DNA of 64,000 nucleotides from Lotus japonicus (Eukaryota; Streptophyta; Magnoliopsida; Fabales; Fabaceae), in contig NC_080046.1 of the NCBI RefSeq assembly GCF_012489685.1, positions 3,970,501-4,034,500 of the forward strand, given 5' to 3'. The first letter of the stretch is position 1; the number at the start of each line of letters is the position of its first letter. The notes under the pieces are model-generated. The model did no database searches, was not told the origin of the DNA, and was given only the letters and a program-made list of their open reading frames with translations. Of this stretch, positions 22,998 through 34,094 are shown piece after piece. The position numbers were made by a program, and so were the translations under genes.

Positions 22998-24783
22998 AGT
23001 TGAAAAGTTTGCAGATTTAAGCATTAATGTTTCTGACAAAGGCAAAGCTCCAGAGGAAGTTGAGCCAGAGGAAGATGAACCAGAGGAAGAAGCTGGTCCC
23101 TCTAACTCACAAACTCTGAAGAAGAGCAGAATCACTGCAGCTCACCCTAAGGAATTGATTTTGGGCAACAAAGACGAACCAGTCAGAACCAGATCTGCCT
23201 TCAGACCCTCTGAAGAGACCTTGCTCAGTCTGAAAGGATTGGTGTCCTTAATTGAACCCAAGTCCATAGATGAAGCTCTTCAGGACAAGGAGTGGATTCT
23301 GGCCATGGAAGAAGAATTGAATCAATTCTCCAAGAACGATGTTTGGAGCTTAGTGAAGAAGCCTGAGAGTGTCCATGTTATTGGAACGAAATGGGTATTC
23401 AGAAACAAGCTGAATGAGAAAGGAGATGTAGTCAGAAACAAGGCAAGGCTAGTTGCTCAAGGCTACAGCCAGCAGGAAGGAATAGACTACACTGAAACAT
23501 TTGCTCCAGTAGCAAGACTGGAGGCAATCAGACTGTTGATTTCTTTTTCAGTAAATCACAACATAGTTCTACATCAGATGGACGTGAAGAGTGCCTTCCT
23601 AAATGGTTATATTTCAGAGGAAGTCTATGTTCATCAACCCCCAGGTTTTGAAGATGAGAAGAAACCAGACCATGTGTTCAAATTGAAGAAATCACTCTAC
23701 GGTCTGAAGCAAGCTCCCAGAGCATGGTATGAGAGACTTAGCTCATTCCTTCTGGAGAATGAGTTTGTAAGGGGTAAAGTAGATACAACTCTTTTTTGCA
23801 AGACTTATAAAGATGATATCTAAATTGTGCAAATTTATTTTGATGATATTATATTTGGTTCTGCTAATCAATCTCTATGCAAAGAATTTTCTGAGATGAT
23901 GCAGGCTGAATTTGAGATGAGTATGATGGGAGAATTAAAGTACTTTCTGGGAATACAAGTTGATCAAACACCAGAAGGAACATATATCCATCAGAGCAAG
24001 TACACTAAAGAACTTCTGAAGAAGTTCAATATGCTGGAATCTACAGTGGCCAAGACTCCAATGCATCCTACATGCATTCTGGAGAAAGAAGATAAAAGTG
24101 GTAAAGTGTGTCAGAAGCTCTATCGTGGCATGATAGGTTCACTTCTATACTTAACTGCATCTAGGCCAGACATACTATTTAGTGTTCATTTATGTGCTCG
24201 TTTCCAATCAGATCCAAGGGAAACCCACTTAACTGCTGTTAAGAGGATCCTAAGGTATCTGAAAGGCACCACTAACCTTGACTTGATGTATAAGAAAACA
24301 TCAGAGTATAAGCTTTCAGGTTACTGTGATGCTGATTATGCTGGAGATAGAACAGAGAGAAAAAGTACTTCTGGAAATTGTCAATTTCTGGGAAGCAATC
24401 TAGTCTCATGGGCAAGCAAGAGGCAATCAACCATTGCACTATCAACTGCAGAGGCAGAATATATCTCAGCAGCAACATGCAGCACTCAGATGCTCTGGAT
24501 GAAACATCAGCTGGAGGATTATCAGATCCTTGAGAGCAATATCCCAATCTATTGTGATAACACTGCTGCAATCTTATTGAGTAAGAATCCTATCTTGCAT
24601 TCAAGGGCAAAGCACATTGAGGTAAAGTATCACTTTATTAGAGATTATGTACAGAAGGGCGTACTTCTTCTGAAGTTTGTTGATACTGACCATCAATGGG
24701 CAGATATCTTTACAAAGCCCTTAGCAGAGGATAGATTTAATTTTATTCTGAAAAATCTAAACATGGACTTTTGTCCAGAGTGA
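22966..24783 (+). pseudogene. pol: Sirevirus reverse transcriptase and RNase H, integrase deleted
   Basis: Copies the RNA into DNA and removes the template. An acidic linker ([13 protein letters not shown]) leads to the RVT_2 domain: [54 protein letters not shown]. An in-frame TAA at 23821-23823 sits just before the catalytic YFDD motif (around 23836). Downstream is open to 24783 with RNase H (GYCDADYAGD, STAEAEYISA, HIEVKYHFIRD, DIFTKPL). No integrase zinc finger or core is present between protease and RT, a loss of roughly 1.5 kb or more. Confidence 0.92.
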
Positions 24784-25227
24784 AGATGGATCAGAACCTC
24801 TGACTATGATACTTCTTGATCAGAAGATGTCTAGTCCAGAAGGTAACTCAATCAGAGTGTGTGTACCCACTGGTACTGACTCTGAAGCTGAGACAGCAAC
24901 ACGTGTGTCAGTATTTCTGATGCATAGTTCCTTGTGCCCGTGTGACAGTCTGTTATGATTGCGTGTAGATGTGCTTCTCTCCTGTGTGTGATTTGTGTAT
25001 TTACTGTTATTATCTATCTTTAATTTTCAACCGTTGATCTTAAATTGCTTTTTGAATCAACAACGGTTATTTGTCAAAACCCACTATACACACACGATCT
25101 CTTTCACTTCCGGTTTTTACTCTCTCTCTCTCTGCTATTTCGAAACCGCTTATCCTCGTTTTCTCTCTCGATCTCTCTTCATCTTTCAACCTTCATCTTC
25201 TACCTCAAACCTTCAACCGCTTCAAAA

Positions 25228-28122
25228 ATGGTGAGTCAAACCAGAAGAGCTACTGCAGATGCAACCCAGTTCCCTCACATGGTAGTTGGTCTAGCAACGG
25301 GTCAAAGGGGCCCTGAGAATCCGACACAAGATCTAGGTCAAGCTCAAGAGCAGATTATTCCAATTGCAGAACGGGGCTGTGCCGTTCACTGCGTATATGC
25401 TCCTGAGGAACTTCAAGTCCTGGCAGAATGGAGATTCGACCTCGACAACCTGGCTACAAATGGGTATGATCTTCGTCCTGAAGTCCAAGTTCAAGGTTGG
25501 GGAAATTACTTCAACAGACTTCGAGGTGTATGATAAACTGGTCAAGGAATTCTGGAAGCACGCCGACTGCGATGATACTCAGGTGGTATCTCACATTCTT
25601 GGAAGAAAGATCATCATCACAGAGAAGTCCTTCGTGAACTTGCTGGGTGCAGAAACTGCTTTTGGGTATCGTTTCCAATTCACGGAATCGAAGCTGAAAC
25701 CCAAGACGAAGGATGAGATCAACAAGGCCCTGTACACCAATTACAAACCGGGCAAGACGAATTACAAGGTAATGGACCTTCATCCCAAGCTCAGGATCTG
25801 GCACAAAATTTTGCTCCACTGCATAAACCAGAGACCAAAGGGCAGTTCCCCAGACTACATCAACTTCAACCAGAAGGTGATGTTGTTCTTCATCCAAGAC
25901 CAGAAGAAGATCTGCCTTCCCTACTTCCTGTTCTCCTACTTGAAGGAATGTATCCGGAAGTCTCGTACCACTGCCTCCATCAAGTCAGCGATCAAGTATA
26001 TTCCCTTCGGGAGACTTTTGTCTGATCTCTTCATTGAGAGTGGCCTCATTCAAGATCTGATAAATGCTGGATGCACAGAGGATCTGACCACCATTGTCAG
26101 TGATGTCTTCACGGCAAATTCTCTAAAGAAGATGGGCCTAATCAAGAAGAAGATTGCTCCTTCCCATGAAGACACATCTTCTGAGATCAGAAGTAGAAGG
26201 ATGCCTCTGAATGACTACCCTCTGTGGACACAGGCAGACAATCCTGACGCCATTAGGTGCTATGTTGAAGACCTAAGGGCTCAAGGATTCGAAATTGATC
26301 TCGATGACTTTTTCAGCAGACTGCCGCCAGCTCCAGAGTTTCCTTCTCCTCCCAAGAAGAAAGTTCAGAGGAAGATGATCCTAGAAGAATCTTCTGAGGA
26401 ATCAGATGTCCCTCTGATCAAAAAGAAGAAGGCTGGTCAATCCAAGAGAAAGCAAGATGAAACCAGCAAGCCTGATGATGGTGATGATGGTGATAATGAG
26501 GATGGTCCTCCTAAGAAGAAGAAGAAGCAGGTCAGAATTGTGGTGAAGCCTACTCGGGTGGAACCAGCTGCTGAAGTGCTCAGAAGGACTGAACCTCCTG
26601 CCAGAGTGACAAGATCATCAGCACATTCAAGTAAGTCTGCAATTGCTTCTGATGATGATTTGAATTTATTTGATGCACTCCCCATATCTGCCATGCTCAA
26701 ACACTCTTCAAATCCCCTCACTCCTATTCCTGAATCCCAATTAGCTGCACAAACCACCTCTTCATCACATTCCCCAAGGTCTTCATTTTTTCAACCTTCT
26801 CCTACTGAAGCACCTCTCTGGAATTTGCTCCAGAACCAACCCTCTAGGTCAGATGAACCAACCTCTCCCATCACCATTCCATACAACCCATTAACTTCTG
26901 AACCCATCATTCTTGAACAACCAGAGCCTACCCAAACAGAACCTAGACCCAGAACCTCTGATCACTCTGTCCCAAGAGCATCAGAACGTCGGGCTCTCAG
27001 ACCCATGGATACAGACTCTTCCACCGCCCTTACACCTGTATCCTTCCCAACCAATGTTGCTGACTCTTCTCCCTCCAATAACTCTGAATCCATTAGAAAA
27101 TTCATGGAGGTCAGAAAAGAAAAGGTGTCTACCTTAGAAGAATATTATCTCACTTGTCCAAGCCCTAGGAGATATCCTGGCCCTAGACCTGAACGTCTAG
27201 TTGACCCAGATGAACCTATCTTGGTCAATCCTTTACATGAGGCAGACCCTTTGGCTCAACAAGCTCACCCTGCCCCTGACCAACAAGAGCCTATTCAACC
27301 AGAACCTGAACCAGAACAATCTGTGTCTAACCAATCCTCGGTTAGATCACCTCATCCTCTGGTTGAAACTTCAGAACCTCACCTTGGAACCTCTGAACCC
27401 AATGCTCAAATGTTTAACATTGGCTCTCCACAAGGTGCCTCTGAAGCTCACAGCAGCAATCACCCAGCCTCTCCTGAAACCAACCTCTCCATAATTCCTT
27501 ACACTCACCTCCGACCCACATCTCTCTCTGAGTGCATCAATATTTTCTATCATGAAGCCTCTTTGATGCTACGCAATGTGCACGGTCAGACTGACCTAAG
27601 TGAGAATGCTGAACGTGTGGCTGATGAGTGGAACAATCTGGGCACTTGGCTAGTGGCTCAAGTTCCAATTATGATGCAGCTCCTGCATGCAGAGGGAAGT
27701 CAGAGGATTGAGGCTGCAAAGCAAAGGTTTGCTCGAAGGGTGGCTCTTCATGAACAAGAACAGAGACATAAGCTTCTTGAAGCTATTGAAGAAGCCAAGA
27801 GAAAGAAAGCTCAAGCAGAAGAAGCTGCACGTCAAGCAGCAGCTCAAGCTGAACAAGCCAGATTAGAGGCAGAATGACTTGAGGATGAGGCTGAAAGGCT
27901 GAAGCCCTTCGATGCCAAGCACTTGCACCAGTAGTGTTTACTCCTGCTGCTTCTGCTTCCATTCCAGATCCTCAAGCTGCTCAGAATGTTCCTTCCGGTT
28001 CTACTCAGTCAAGCTCATCCAGACCCGACATCATGGAACAGCGTCTTGACACTCATGAATCCATGCTAATTGAAATGAAGCACATGATGATGGAACTTCT
28101 GCGTCGAACTGATAAACCCTAG
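25228..28122 (+). pseudogene. Sirevirus envelope-like ORF, broken
   Basis: Large extra ORF between pol and the 3' LTR, characteristic of SIRE-type elements; function unproven. It starts at ATG 25228 (MVSQTRR). It shifts frame near 25527 after WGNYFNRLRG and continues YDKLVKEFWKHADCDDTQVV in another frame to 27877. The middle is a conserved helical region. It is followed by basic KKKK clusters, then a long proline/serine/glutamate-rich section, then an alanine/glutamate coiled coil. A stop at 27875-27877 and a second frame change near 27900 precede the final segment ending MMMELLRRTDKP at 28122. I see no clear signal peptide or membrane anchor. Confidence 0.82.
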
Positions 28123-28322
28123 TTTTAGGATCTCTTCGTTTTTTCTTTTTCTTTAACGTTGTTTTATTTTTGTTAACTTCTGTTTCTTTTTATTTAATTA
28201 TTCTACTTTGTTCATTTGTGATTATCTATGCATATCTATATATATTTTTGTCACATGTGTTTGCAAAAATCTTTTTATTCATACTCTCTTTATGTTTACA
28301 TCATACATTCTTTCCATAGAAT

Positions 28323-28715
28323 CTAGAATGGAGAATCCCTCCTCATTCTTCTGCACTCCTGGCGCTGCTCTGACCTATCCTTCTCCAGACGCTCCAGTGC
28401 ATGCTGGATGTTGTTGAGCCTGTTCTTTAGCTCATCCCTCTCCAGAATCTCTTCTGCAGTCTTGAGCTTCTCTTCCAAACTCTCTTTTTCTTCCAGCAGC
28501 TTGAGTTCAAGCCGGCTGAGTTCTTGCACCTCCTCCACGAAGGCAAGAAATTCCCTCAAGTCTCTCTTCAACTCTGGACGCAGGTCCTCCTCCAGCAGTG
28601 TCCGTGTCAGCTCCGAGATGGTCGTTGTACCCTCTGGATGCCTGATGTTCAGGAACAAGTCCTCCTCGAAGGCCTTCTTCCTCAGCTCTTCTAGTGCTAC
28701 GATGTATGATGCCAT
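28323..28715 (-). CDS. Antisense coiled-coil ORF of the Sirevirus
   Basis: 130 codons on the strand opposite gag/pol, between the env-like ORF and the 3' LTR. I chose the ATG at 28715 (MASYIVALEELRKKAF); the frame stays open upstream to 28766. The protein is dominated by charged heptads (LLEEKESLEEKLKTAEEIL...LERLEKDRSEQRQE), predicting one long coiled coil. A TATATAA sequence lies on the same strand 56-62 bp upstream, so the gene may have its own promoter. The frame is intact while pol and env-like are broken. Antisense additional ORFs have been reported in plant LTR elements; I do not recognise a characterised homologue. Confidence 0.6.
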   Translation of the reverse strand: MASYIVALEELRKKAFEEDLFLNIRHPEGTTTISELTRTLLEEDLRPELKRDLREFLAFVEEVQELSRLELKLLEEKESLEEKLKTAEEILERDELKNRLNNIQHALERLEKDRSEQRQECRRMRRDSPF

Positions 28716-28770
28716 TTTTTCCTTACTGAAAATTGTTCGAGGTGTGAAGCTTACCTCTCTCTCCAACGCT

Positions 28771-28777
28771 TTATATA
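28771..28777 (-). promoter_or_regulatory. TATA box for the antisense ORF
   Basis: Reads CCTATATAAAGC on the minus strand, leaving a short leader before the ATG at 28715. Confidence 0.5.
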
Positions 28778-28959
28778 GGCTTCACTTTCTCTCTGAAAGT
28801 TAATGCTCCTACGGTTTCTCGAGGTTAAGTTCTTGGTAACTGACCCTTCTCTTTACTCCCTTGACCGGTGGTAAACGTTCTTCTCTTGCATTAACTCTTC
28901 TATTTATTTCGCCTAACTCTGATTCTTGCATAGTTTTCATTTTCTTTAAACTTAGACCT

Positions 28960-29522
28960 TCTCTAAGGGGGAGTACCTTGTACTTCAAGCTAAGTTTTTC
29001 ACACCCCAAGCTTTTTGCTTATGACAAAAAGGGGGAGTACACCCAGTTTTTGATGTGTAAGATGTGTTAGTGTGATTTATTTTTTCTCTTTTGAGAGAAT
29101 TTAAGAGTTCCACCTTCATGACCATAGATGTGTCACTGGGCAAATACAAGGAATACATTTCACTTCTTCTGAAGTGATTCCAAGTTGACTCTGATACCCA
29201 AGACTCTGATACCTTGTCCGTGACTCTGATTACTTATGCGCTCTGATTACTCGATTTTCATCTATGTCATAAGTTTTTCACTCTGAACTCTTATATCATT
29301 TAGCTCTGAATCTAGACTTTACTAACGTTTTCATCAAGTATTAGATTCAGGGGGAGCTAAGCTCAGAATCAAGCAGTGACTTGAATTCAGAATGAGCAAG
29401 ATAAACTATTCACATCAGGATAAGTCTTATTCTATATCTCTAAACTTTGAGTGAATTTAGTTTAATGTTTAAGAATTGTTCATCAAAAATCTTAGTTTTG
29501 TCATCATCAAAAAGGGGGAGAT
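28960..29522 (+). promoter_or_regulatory. Multiple polypurine tracts before the 3' LTR
   Basis: AGGGGGAG-type tracts occur near 28964, 29029, 29349 and 29510 (AAAAAGGGGGAG, directly before the LTR). The last is the canonical plus-strand primer. Repeated tracts are a known Sirevirus trait. Confidence 0.75.
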
Positions 29523-30729
29523 TGTAAGATCAAGTTTTGATCTAGTAGTACAACTCTATGTTTTGATGATTACAAGTTAACCTTTTGATATGAACAATTG
29601 TGGTACTCTAACGTGTTTCTCTGAGTGTGCTATTTACAGGCTCTGACCTCAACTCAATCTCACACAAATCAGAAGCACTGTGTATAAAGAGCAACCCAAG
29701 CAACGCTTTCGCATTCACCATGTTCAGTATGAACAGTGGAAAACCTTCAGAAGTTCTGAAGTTATACAAACTCTGATGTGGACTCAGTCACTAGAAGTTC
29801 TGAAGATCCAGAAAGTCTGATAACCAAGAAACACTGAAGGCTCAGATATTCTGATGGTGTAGAAGACTCTGAAGATCTAGAAGCTGATTAGTGAAATTCT
29901 GTTGTCCAGAAGCAAGATACTCTGAAGACCATGTTCTTCCCTCTGAGTTCAGAATCAGAAGAAACAATGGTCAGAGGATCTGGGCTTTCCCTCTGACTCT
30001 GATCAACCGGCTTCACAAGTTCCAATATGAAGCATTCCCCTGATCAGAAGTCTCCTAGGTTTAAAGGTCAAGTCGCTATCCAAGTACAAAAGCAACTGTA
30101 CCTTCCTGACGACCTACCTAACAGTCTCAGACACAGCAGAAGCTGGATTTTCCAGAACTGCCCTCCAACGGTAGCATTTCCCATGCAACGCTCAACCCTA
30201 ATCCTTGGAGTATATAAAGAGACTGAAGACTGAAAGAAACGGCAAGAAGCATTCACATACGCGCAAGACAAACTTAAATTCTTCTAAGCTTTCTTTCATC
30301 TGAAATTCATTGAGTTTACTATTAGCTTTTTAGAAGCAAATCTCTTGTAAACAATTCTTTGATAAACAGTTTGTTTAGTTCCTTTAGGAGATCAAGGCTG
30401 ATCGGATCCTAGAGAAGACTAAGAGAGTGAATCTTAGTGTGAGCTAAGTCAGTGTAATTGTTAGTCACTTGTAGGTTTCAAGTGCAGTTGTAACTCTTAC
30501 CTGATTAGTGGATTGCCTTCATTCTAAGAAGGAAGAAATCACCTTAACGGATGGACTGGAGTAGCTTGAGTGATTTATCAAGTGAACCAGGATAAAATCC
30601 TTGTGTGCTTTTCTATCTCTTATCTTTAGCACTTAAGTTCTCGAAAGATTTGTCAAAATCTTTAAGGTGGAAGTTTTATACTGAAAACGTTATTCAAACC
30701 CCCCCTTTCTACCGTTTTTCATACCTTCA
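29523..30729 (+). repeat. Sirevirus 3' LTR
   Basis: 1207 bp, identical to the 5' LTR apart from four substitutions (near 29880, 30222, 30250 and 30551). Confidence 0.95.
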
Positions 30730-30734
30730 GAGAA

Positions 30735-31376
30735 ATCCTTGCACCAACACTTGAAAGTGTAGAGGAAATAAACAACTTTATGTTAGCTATGATTCCTGGG
30801 GAGGAAACAGAGTACTTGAGTTGTGATACTTCATGCAAGTCCGATGAAGATTAGGGTGTCAATGCGGAATGGTTTACATCTGAATTCCTAAATGATTACA
30901 AATGCTCCGGAATCCCAAACCATCAGATTAAACTAAAGGTCGGTGTTCCTATCATGCTCATTCGAAACATTGACCAAGCTGCAGGGTTGTGTAATGGCAC
31001 TCGAATGATAGTCAACGCTTTGACTAAATATATAATTGTTGTTACTGTTCTAAACGGAAACACGATGGGAGAAACAGCCTTTATTCCAAGGATGAGCTTA
31101 ACTCCATCTAATTCTGATATTCCATTCAAATTCCAGCGCAGACAATTTCCTGTTACTTTATGTTTTGCAATGACTATAAATAAAAGTCAAGGACAATCTT
31201 TATCTCATGTTGGACTGTATTTGCCAAGGCCTGTCTTTACTCATGGGCAATTATATGTTGCACTATCAAGGGTTAAATCTAGAAAATGTTTGAAGATACT
31301 AATCCTAGATGACCAAGGAGTAGTTTCTAACACTACCCGCAACGTTGTCTACCAAGAAGTCTTTGAAAATATTTGA
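30735..31376 (+). pseudogene. Helitron PIF1-like helicase, C-terminal part
   Basis: Continues the helicase across the inserted retrotransposon: ILAPTLESVEEINNFML, then VGVPIMLIRNIDQAAGLCNGTR, then TLCFAMTINKSQGQS and LYVALSRV, the final Pif1 motifs. An in-frame TAG at 30852-30854 inactivates it independently of the insertion. The reading ends at 31376 after VFENI. Because the stop and the missing N-terminus are separate from the LTR insertion, the Helitron may already have been dead when hit. Confidence 0.88.
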
Positions 31377-31769
31377 TATGTAAGTGCTGTTTTTTACTAT
31401 AATTTTGTTGGGTTTATATTTTTTTAAATGCCAAATCTGATAGTGTCTTTGTTTTAATTGTTGACAGTAAAAATAAAAGTAAAGCAGCTTATTGACCATC
31501 TAACTTGAAGGATAATTCATTTGCTATAAGGTTTGTTTTTAACTTTTAAATGATATATCAAGTTCATCTTTGTATTGCTTACTAATTATTATTGTTATAT
31601 CTACTTTTTTCATTGTAGGTTATGTTGTTCAAATATTGAATTGGTAGCAAAATTCAACTTCAAGTCTGAAGTCATTATCACTGAACATGGTCAGCAAGTT
31701 CTATTAAGCGATCATGTTGTTGACATTTTTGTCATTTGTTAATTTGTTTGATTTTGCAACGCATTCTGT
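31377..31769. other. Helitron 3' region, no gene
   Basis: Follows the helicase stop. Contains intron-like signals (TTTTCATTGTAG ending at 31618) but no clear exon. Confidence 0.4.
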
Positions 31770-32353
31770 AAAAACCTGGATTTATAATATTGTTGTTTTC
31801 CTGTTAGCCGTTTGCTGTTTTCTGCGATTGCTGTTGCTGTTGCAGATTTCTGCTTTGTTGTTGCTGAAGCTGCTGTTGCTAATCCTTTGGTCCGGTTTGC
31901 TGTTTTGCTGTCTGTTGGTTGCTGTTTGGGTTTGCGGGATGCTGTTTTGCTGATTGTTGTTGCTGCTGTTTCGTCTGATTGCTGTTTCTATTAGCTGTTT
32001 TGATGCTACACAGATTGGAATATTGCTGTTTTTACTGTACACGAATTTCCAGTTGCTTTTTGGGCTATTTCTCATGTTTTATAGTTGCATGGTGGCTTTC
32101 CCAAGTTGGTGGTACTCTTTTTCCTTGCTGGGTTTTTTTTCCAATGGGTTTTTCTCAGTAAGGTTTTAACGAGGCTCCTTCTTAGGAACATGTTAGAAGC
32201 CATCATGCGGGTTGGTGGTGGGTTTGGTGCACTGTTAAGCACTTGGTTTTGTCAGGAATCATTCTGTTTCAGATTGTACGTTACTCTTGCCTTAAGTTAT
32301 TTTGCCTCAAGCATTTTCTTACTAATATTCATTTCGTTTTCAAAAAAAAAAAA
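31770..32353 (+). mobile_element. Poly(A)-tailed retroposon, probably LINE 3' UTR
   Basis: Ends in an A-run at 32341-32353. The section GGTGGTACTCTTTTTCC...GGTTTTTCTCAGTAAGGTT is similar to 47100-47165, the tail of another LINE remnant. The left part is a cryptic GCT/GTT repeat (about 31805-32000) that opens several meaningless frames. The left border is uncertain and no target duplication was found. Confidence 0.5.
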
Positions 32354-32492
32354 ATTGTTCATGGGTTGACATCGGTAGGTCATAAAACGAAGTCTAATTA
32401 AATTTTTTACATTGGTCTATTCACATACATGATTAAACCTACTCTCTGTTATTTGGTATTTTACAAATATATCTACAAAATAAACTTAATCG

Positions 32493-32521
32493 CCGTGCAA
32501 CGCACGGGTGAAAATGACTAG
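32493..32521 (+). mobile_element. Helitron 3' terminus (hairpin plus CTAG)
   Basis: A GC-rich hairpin CCGTGC-aac-GCACGG (32493-32507) is followed 10 bases later by CTAG (32518-32521) and then T, the canonical Helitron 3' end inserted between A and T. It is on the same strand as the helicase and probably marks the right end of the same element. Confidence 0.85.
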
Positions 32522-34094
32522 TCATATACTATAATCAAAATCTGAATCATAAAATGGACAACCCTGACACGTGTCACCCTCCCTTCACATTTTTCAAACT
32601 AATTATTAATCAACTTGATAATATTAATCAACTAATTATTCAATACAAATTAATCTAATATTTAATGCAAATAACTACAATCTAAAAAAATTATTTTTTT
32701 TGGAAACTTGATAAATGGTGCCCGAAAGTCATTAAAAGTTAGAAATCAATAAAAAAATTACTTTGAAGCAATACTAAAACCGTTCGGTATTTATTCAATA
32801 AATGCAATACTATTTATCCGGAACGTTTTTAATTTCTATACTACATTGCGAAATTGACAAATTACTACCTTTCATCAACAAATTAAGAATAAAATCTGGG
32901 CTTATTGTCATCATCTACTACATAATTCAGAATAATATAACTAAATAATTTAAATACCCATTTTAAACATATTAAAATATTATTAAATATATTATGTTAA
33001 TATTAATAATAATAGTAAAAAAGTATAGTATCCATGAAGGTGTTACCTTTTTTAAATTATGTAATTTTATTAATTTAATATTTAATGAAGTTTGTTTAAT
33101 ATCTAAAATGCAGATAATCTCTTAATATAGCGTGCTCGTGATTAATTCAGCATAAATGTTTTGCCTATTTAATACATAGTCTAAAATAGTACAATACATA
33201 TTTTCCTTATTAATTTATAGGAATTTATCACTAATACTTTATAAGTAAATCAAATATCAACATTTCATATTCATAAATGTTTTTGAATTCTTTTTATTAC
33301 ATACCGTAACAACTATTAAGCATTTAAGTACCTTCCATAGTTAACTCATGGTATTATTTTGTTATCTCTTAGTGAGTGTCCTTTTCATATGAATTATGAA
33401 TTGAGAGACTTACATAATAGTTTTTTTTGTCTTATTTCTAAAGGCTCATTGACTAAAGGATGGTTGAATCTAAGGCATTAATTATATATGCCACAAGCTA
33501 AAAACATTAAATTCATTAAGAAATATTATATATTATCAATACTTGATTATTATAACATTCAATTCCAAAACAAATTTATCAAAATTTTAATAGTAAAGAA
33601 TAACCTAGTGAAAATTAAAAATATTATATATATCATTATTAAAACACTTAATGATAATATTGACTAATTATTTCTTCACTTTAAATATTAAAAATAAATT
33701 AATAATATTTAATATGATATAATTATTTATCAATTTATGAAATATAAAATTCTATCTTTAAAAAATATTTCAACTACTAAAAGATTAATTATTAACAGTA
33801 AATTTACAAAAATATGAGAAATATTAAGTAATATTATTATTAATTAAATATTCAGTACTTAATACAATAGTTTTATATAAATATTAAAAACATTGATTTG
33901 AAGACGCAAGAAGAAAAAAATTAGGGATTGTGTTATTATTTATAAATTCATTTAATAATCAATATATATATTAGAAGAGTTGACTCGACGAAACATTAAT
34001 GAGAAAATTAATTATGGTACGAGTTAAAAAAATTGAATTCATTAAGAAAAAAATATAATAACTATATCACTGTTAACATAATAAGGTCTAAAAA
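32522..34094. other. AT-rich stretch, no gene
   Basis: No coding signal. About 33635-33900 is a diverged extra copy of the AT-rich sequence that flanks both F-box pseudogenes. Confidence 0.65.

Larger units (their letters stand above)
19762..30729 (+). mobile_element. Sirevirus (Ty1/Copia, SIRE-type) retrotransposon with pol deletion
   Basis: 10,968-bp element with 1207-bp LTRs (TGTAAGATC...ACCTTCA) and a perfect target duplication gagaa at 19757-19761 and 30730-30734. The LTRs differ at four positions by my line-by-line comparison. Order: LTR, primer site, gag, protease remnant, RT/RNase H, env-like ORF, antisense ORF, multiple polypurine tracts, LTR. This is the Sirevirus plan. The integrase and most of protease are gone, and several frames are broken, so the element must have moved, if it did in this state, with proteins from relatives. 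It sits in the Helitron helicase. Confidence 0.95.

Noticed and set aside
31714..32169. Several overlapping hydrophobic ORFs rich in L and F
   Set aside because: Produced by a cryptic GCT/GTT simple repeat in a poly(A)-tailed retroposon; no start context or conserved motif.
31770..32353. Target duplication for the retroposon after the helicase
   Set aside because: No matching 10-18-bp flanks found; the left border could not be fixed.
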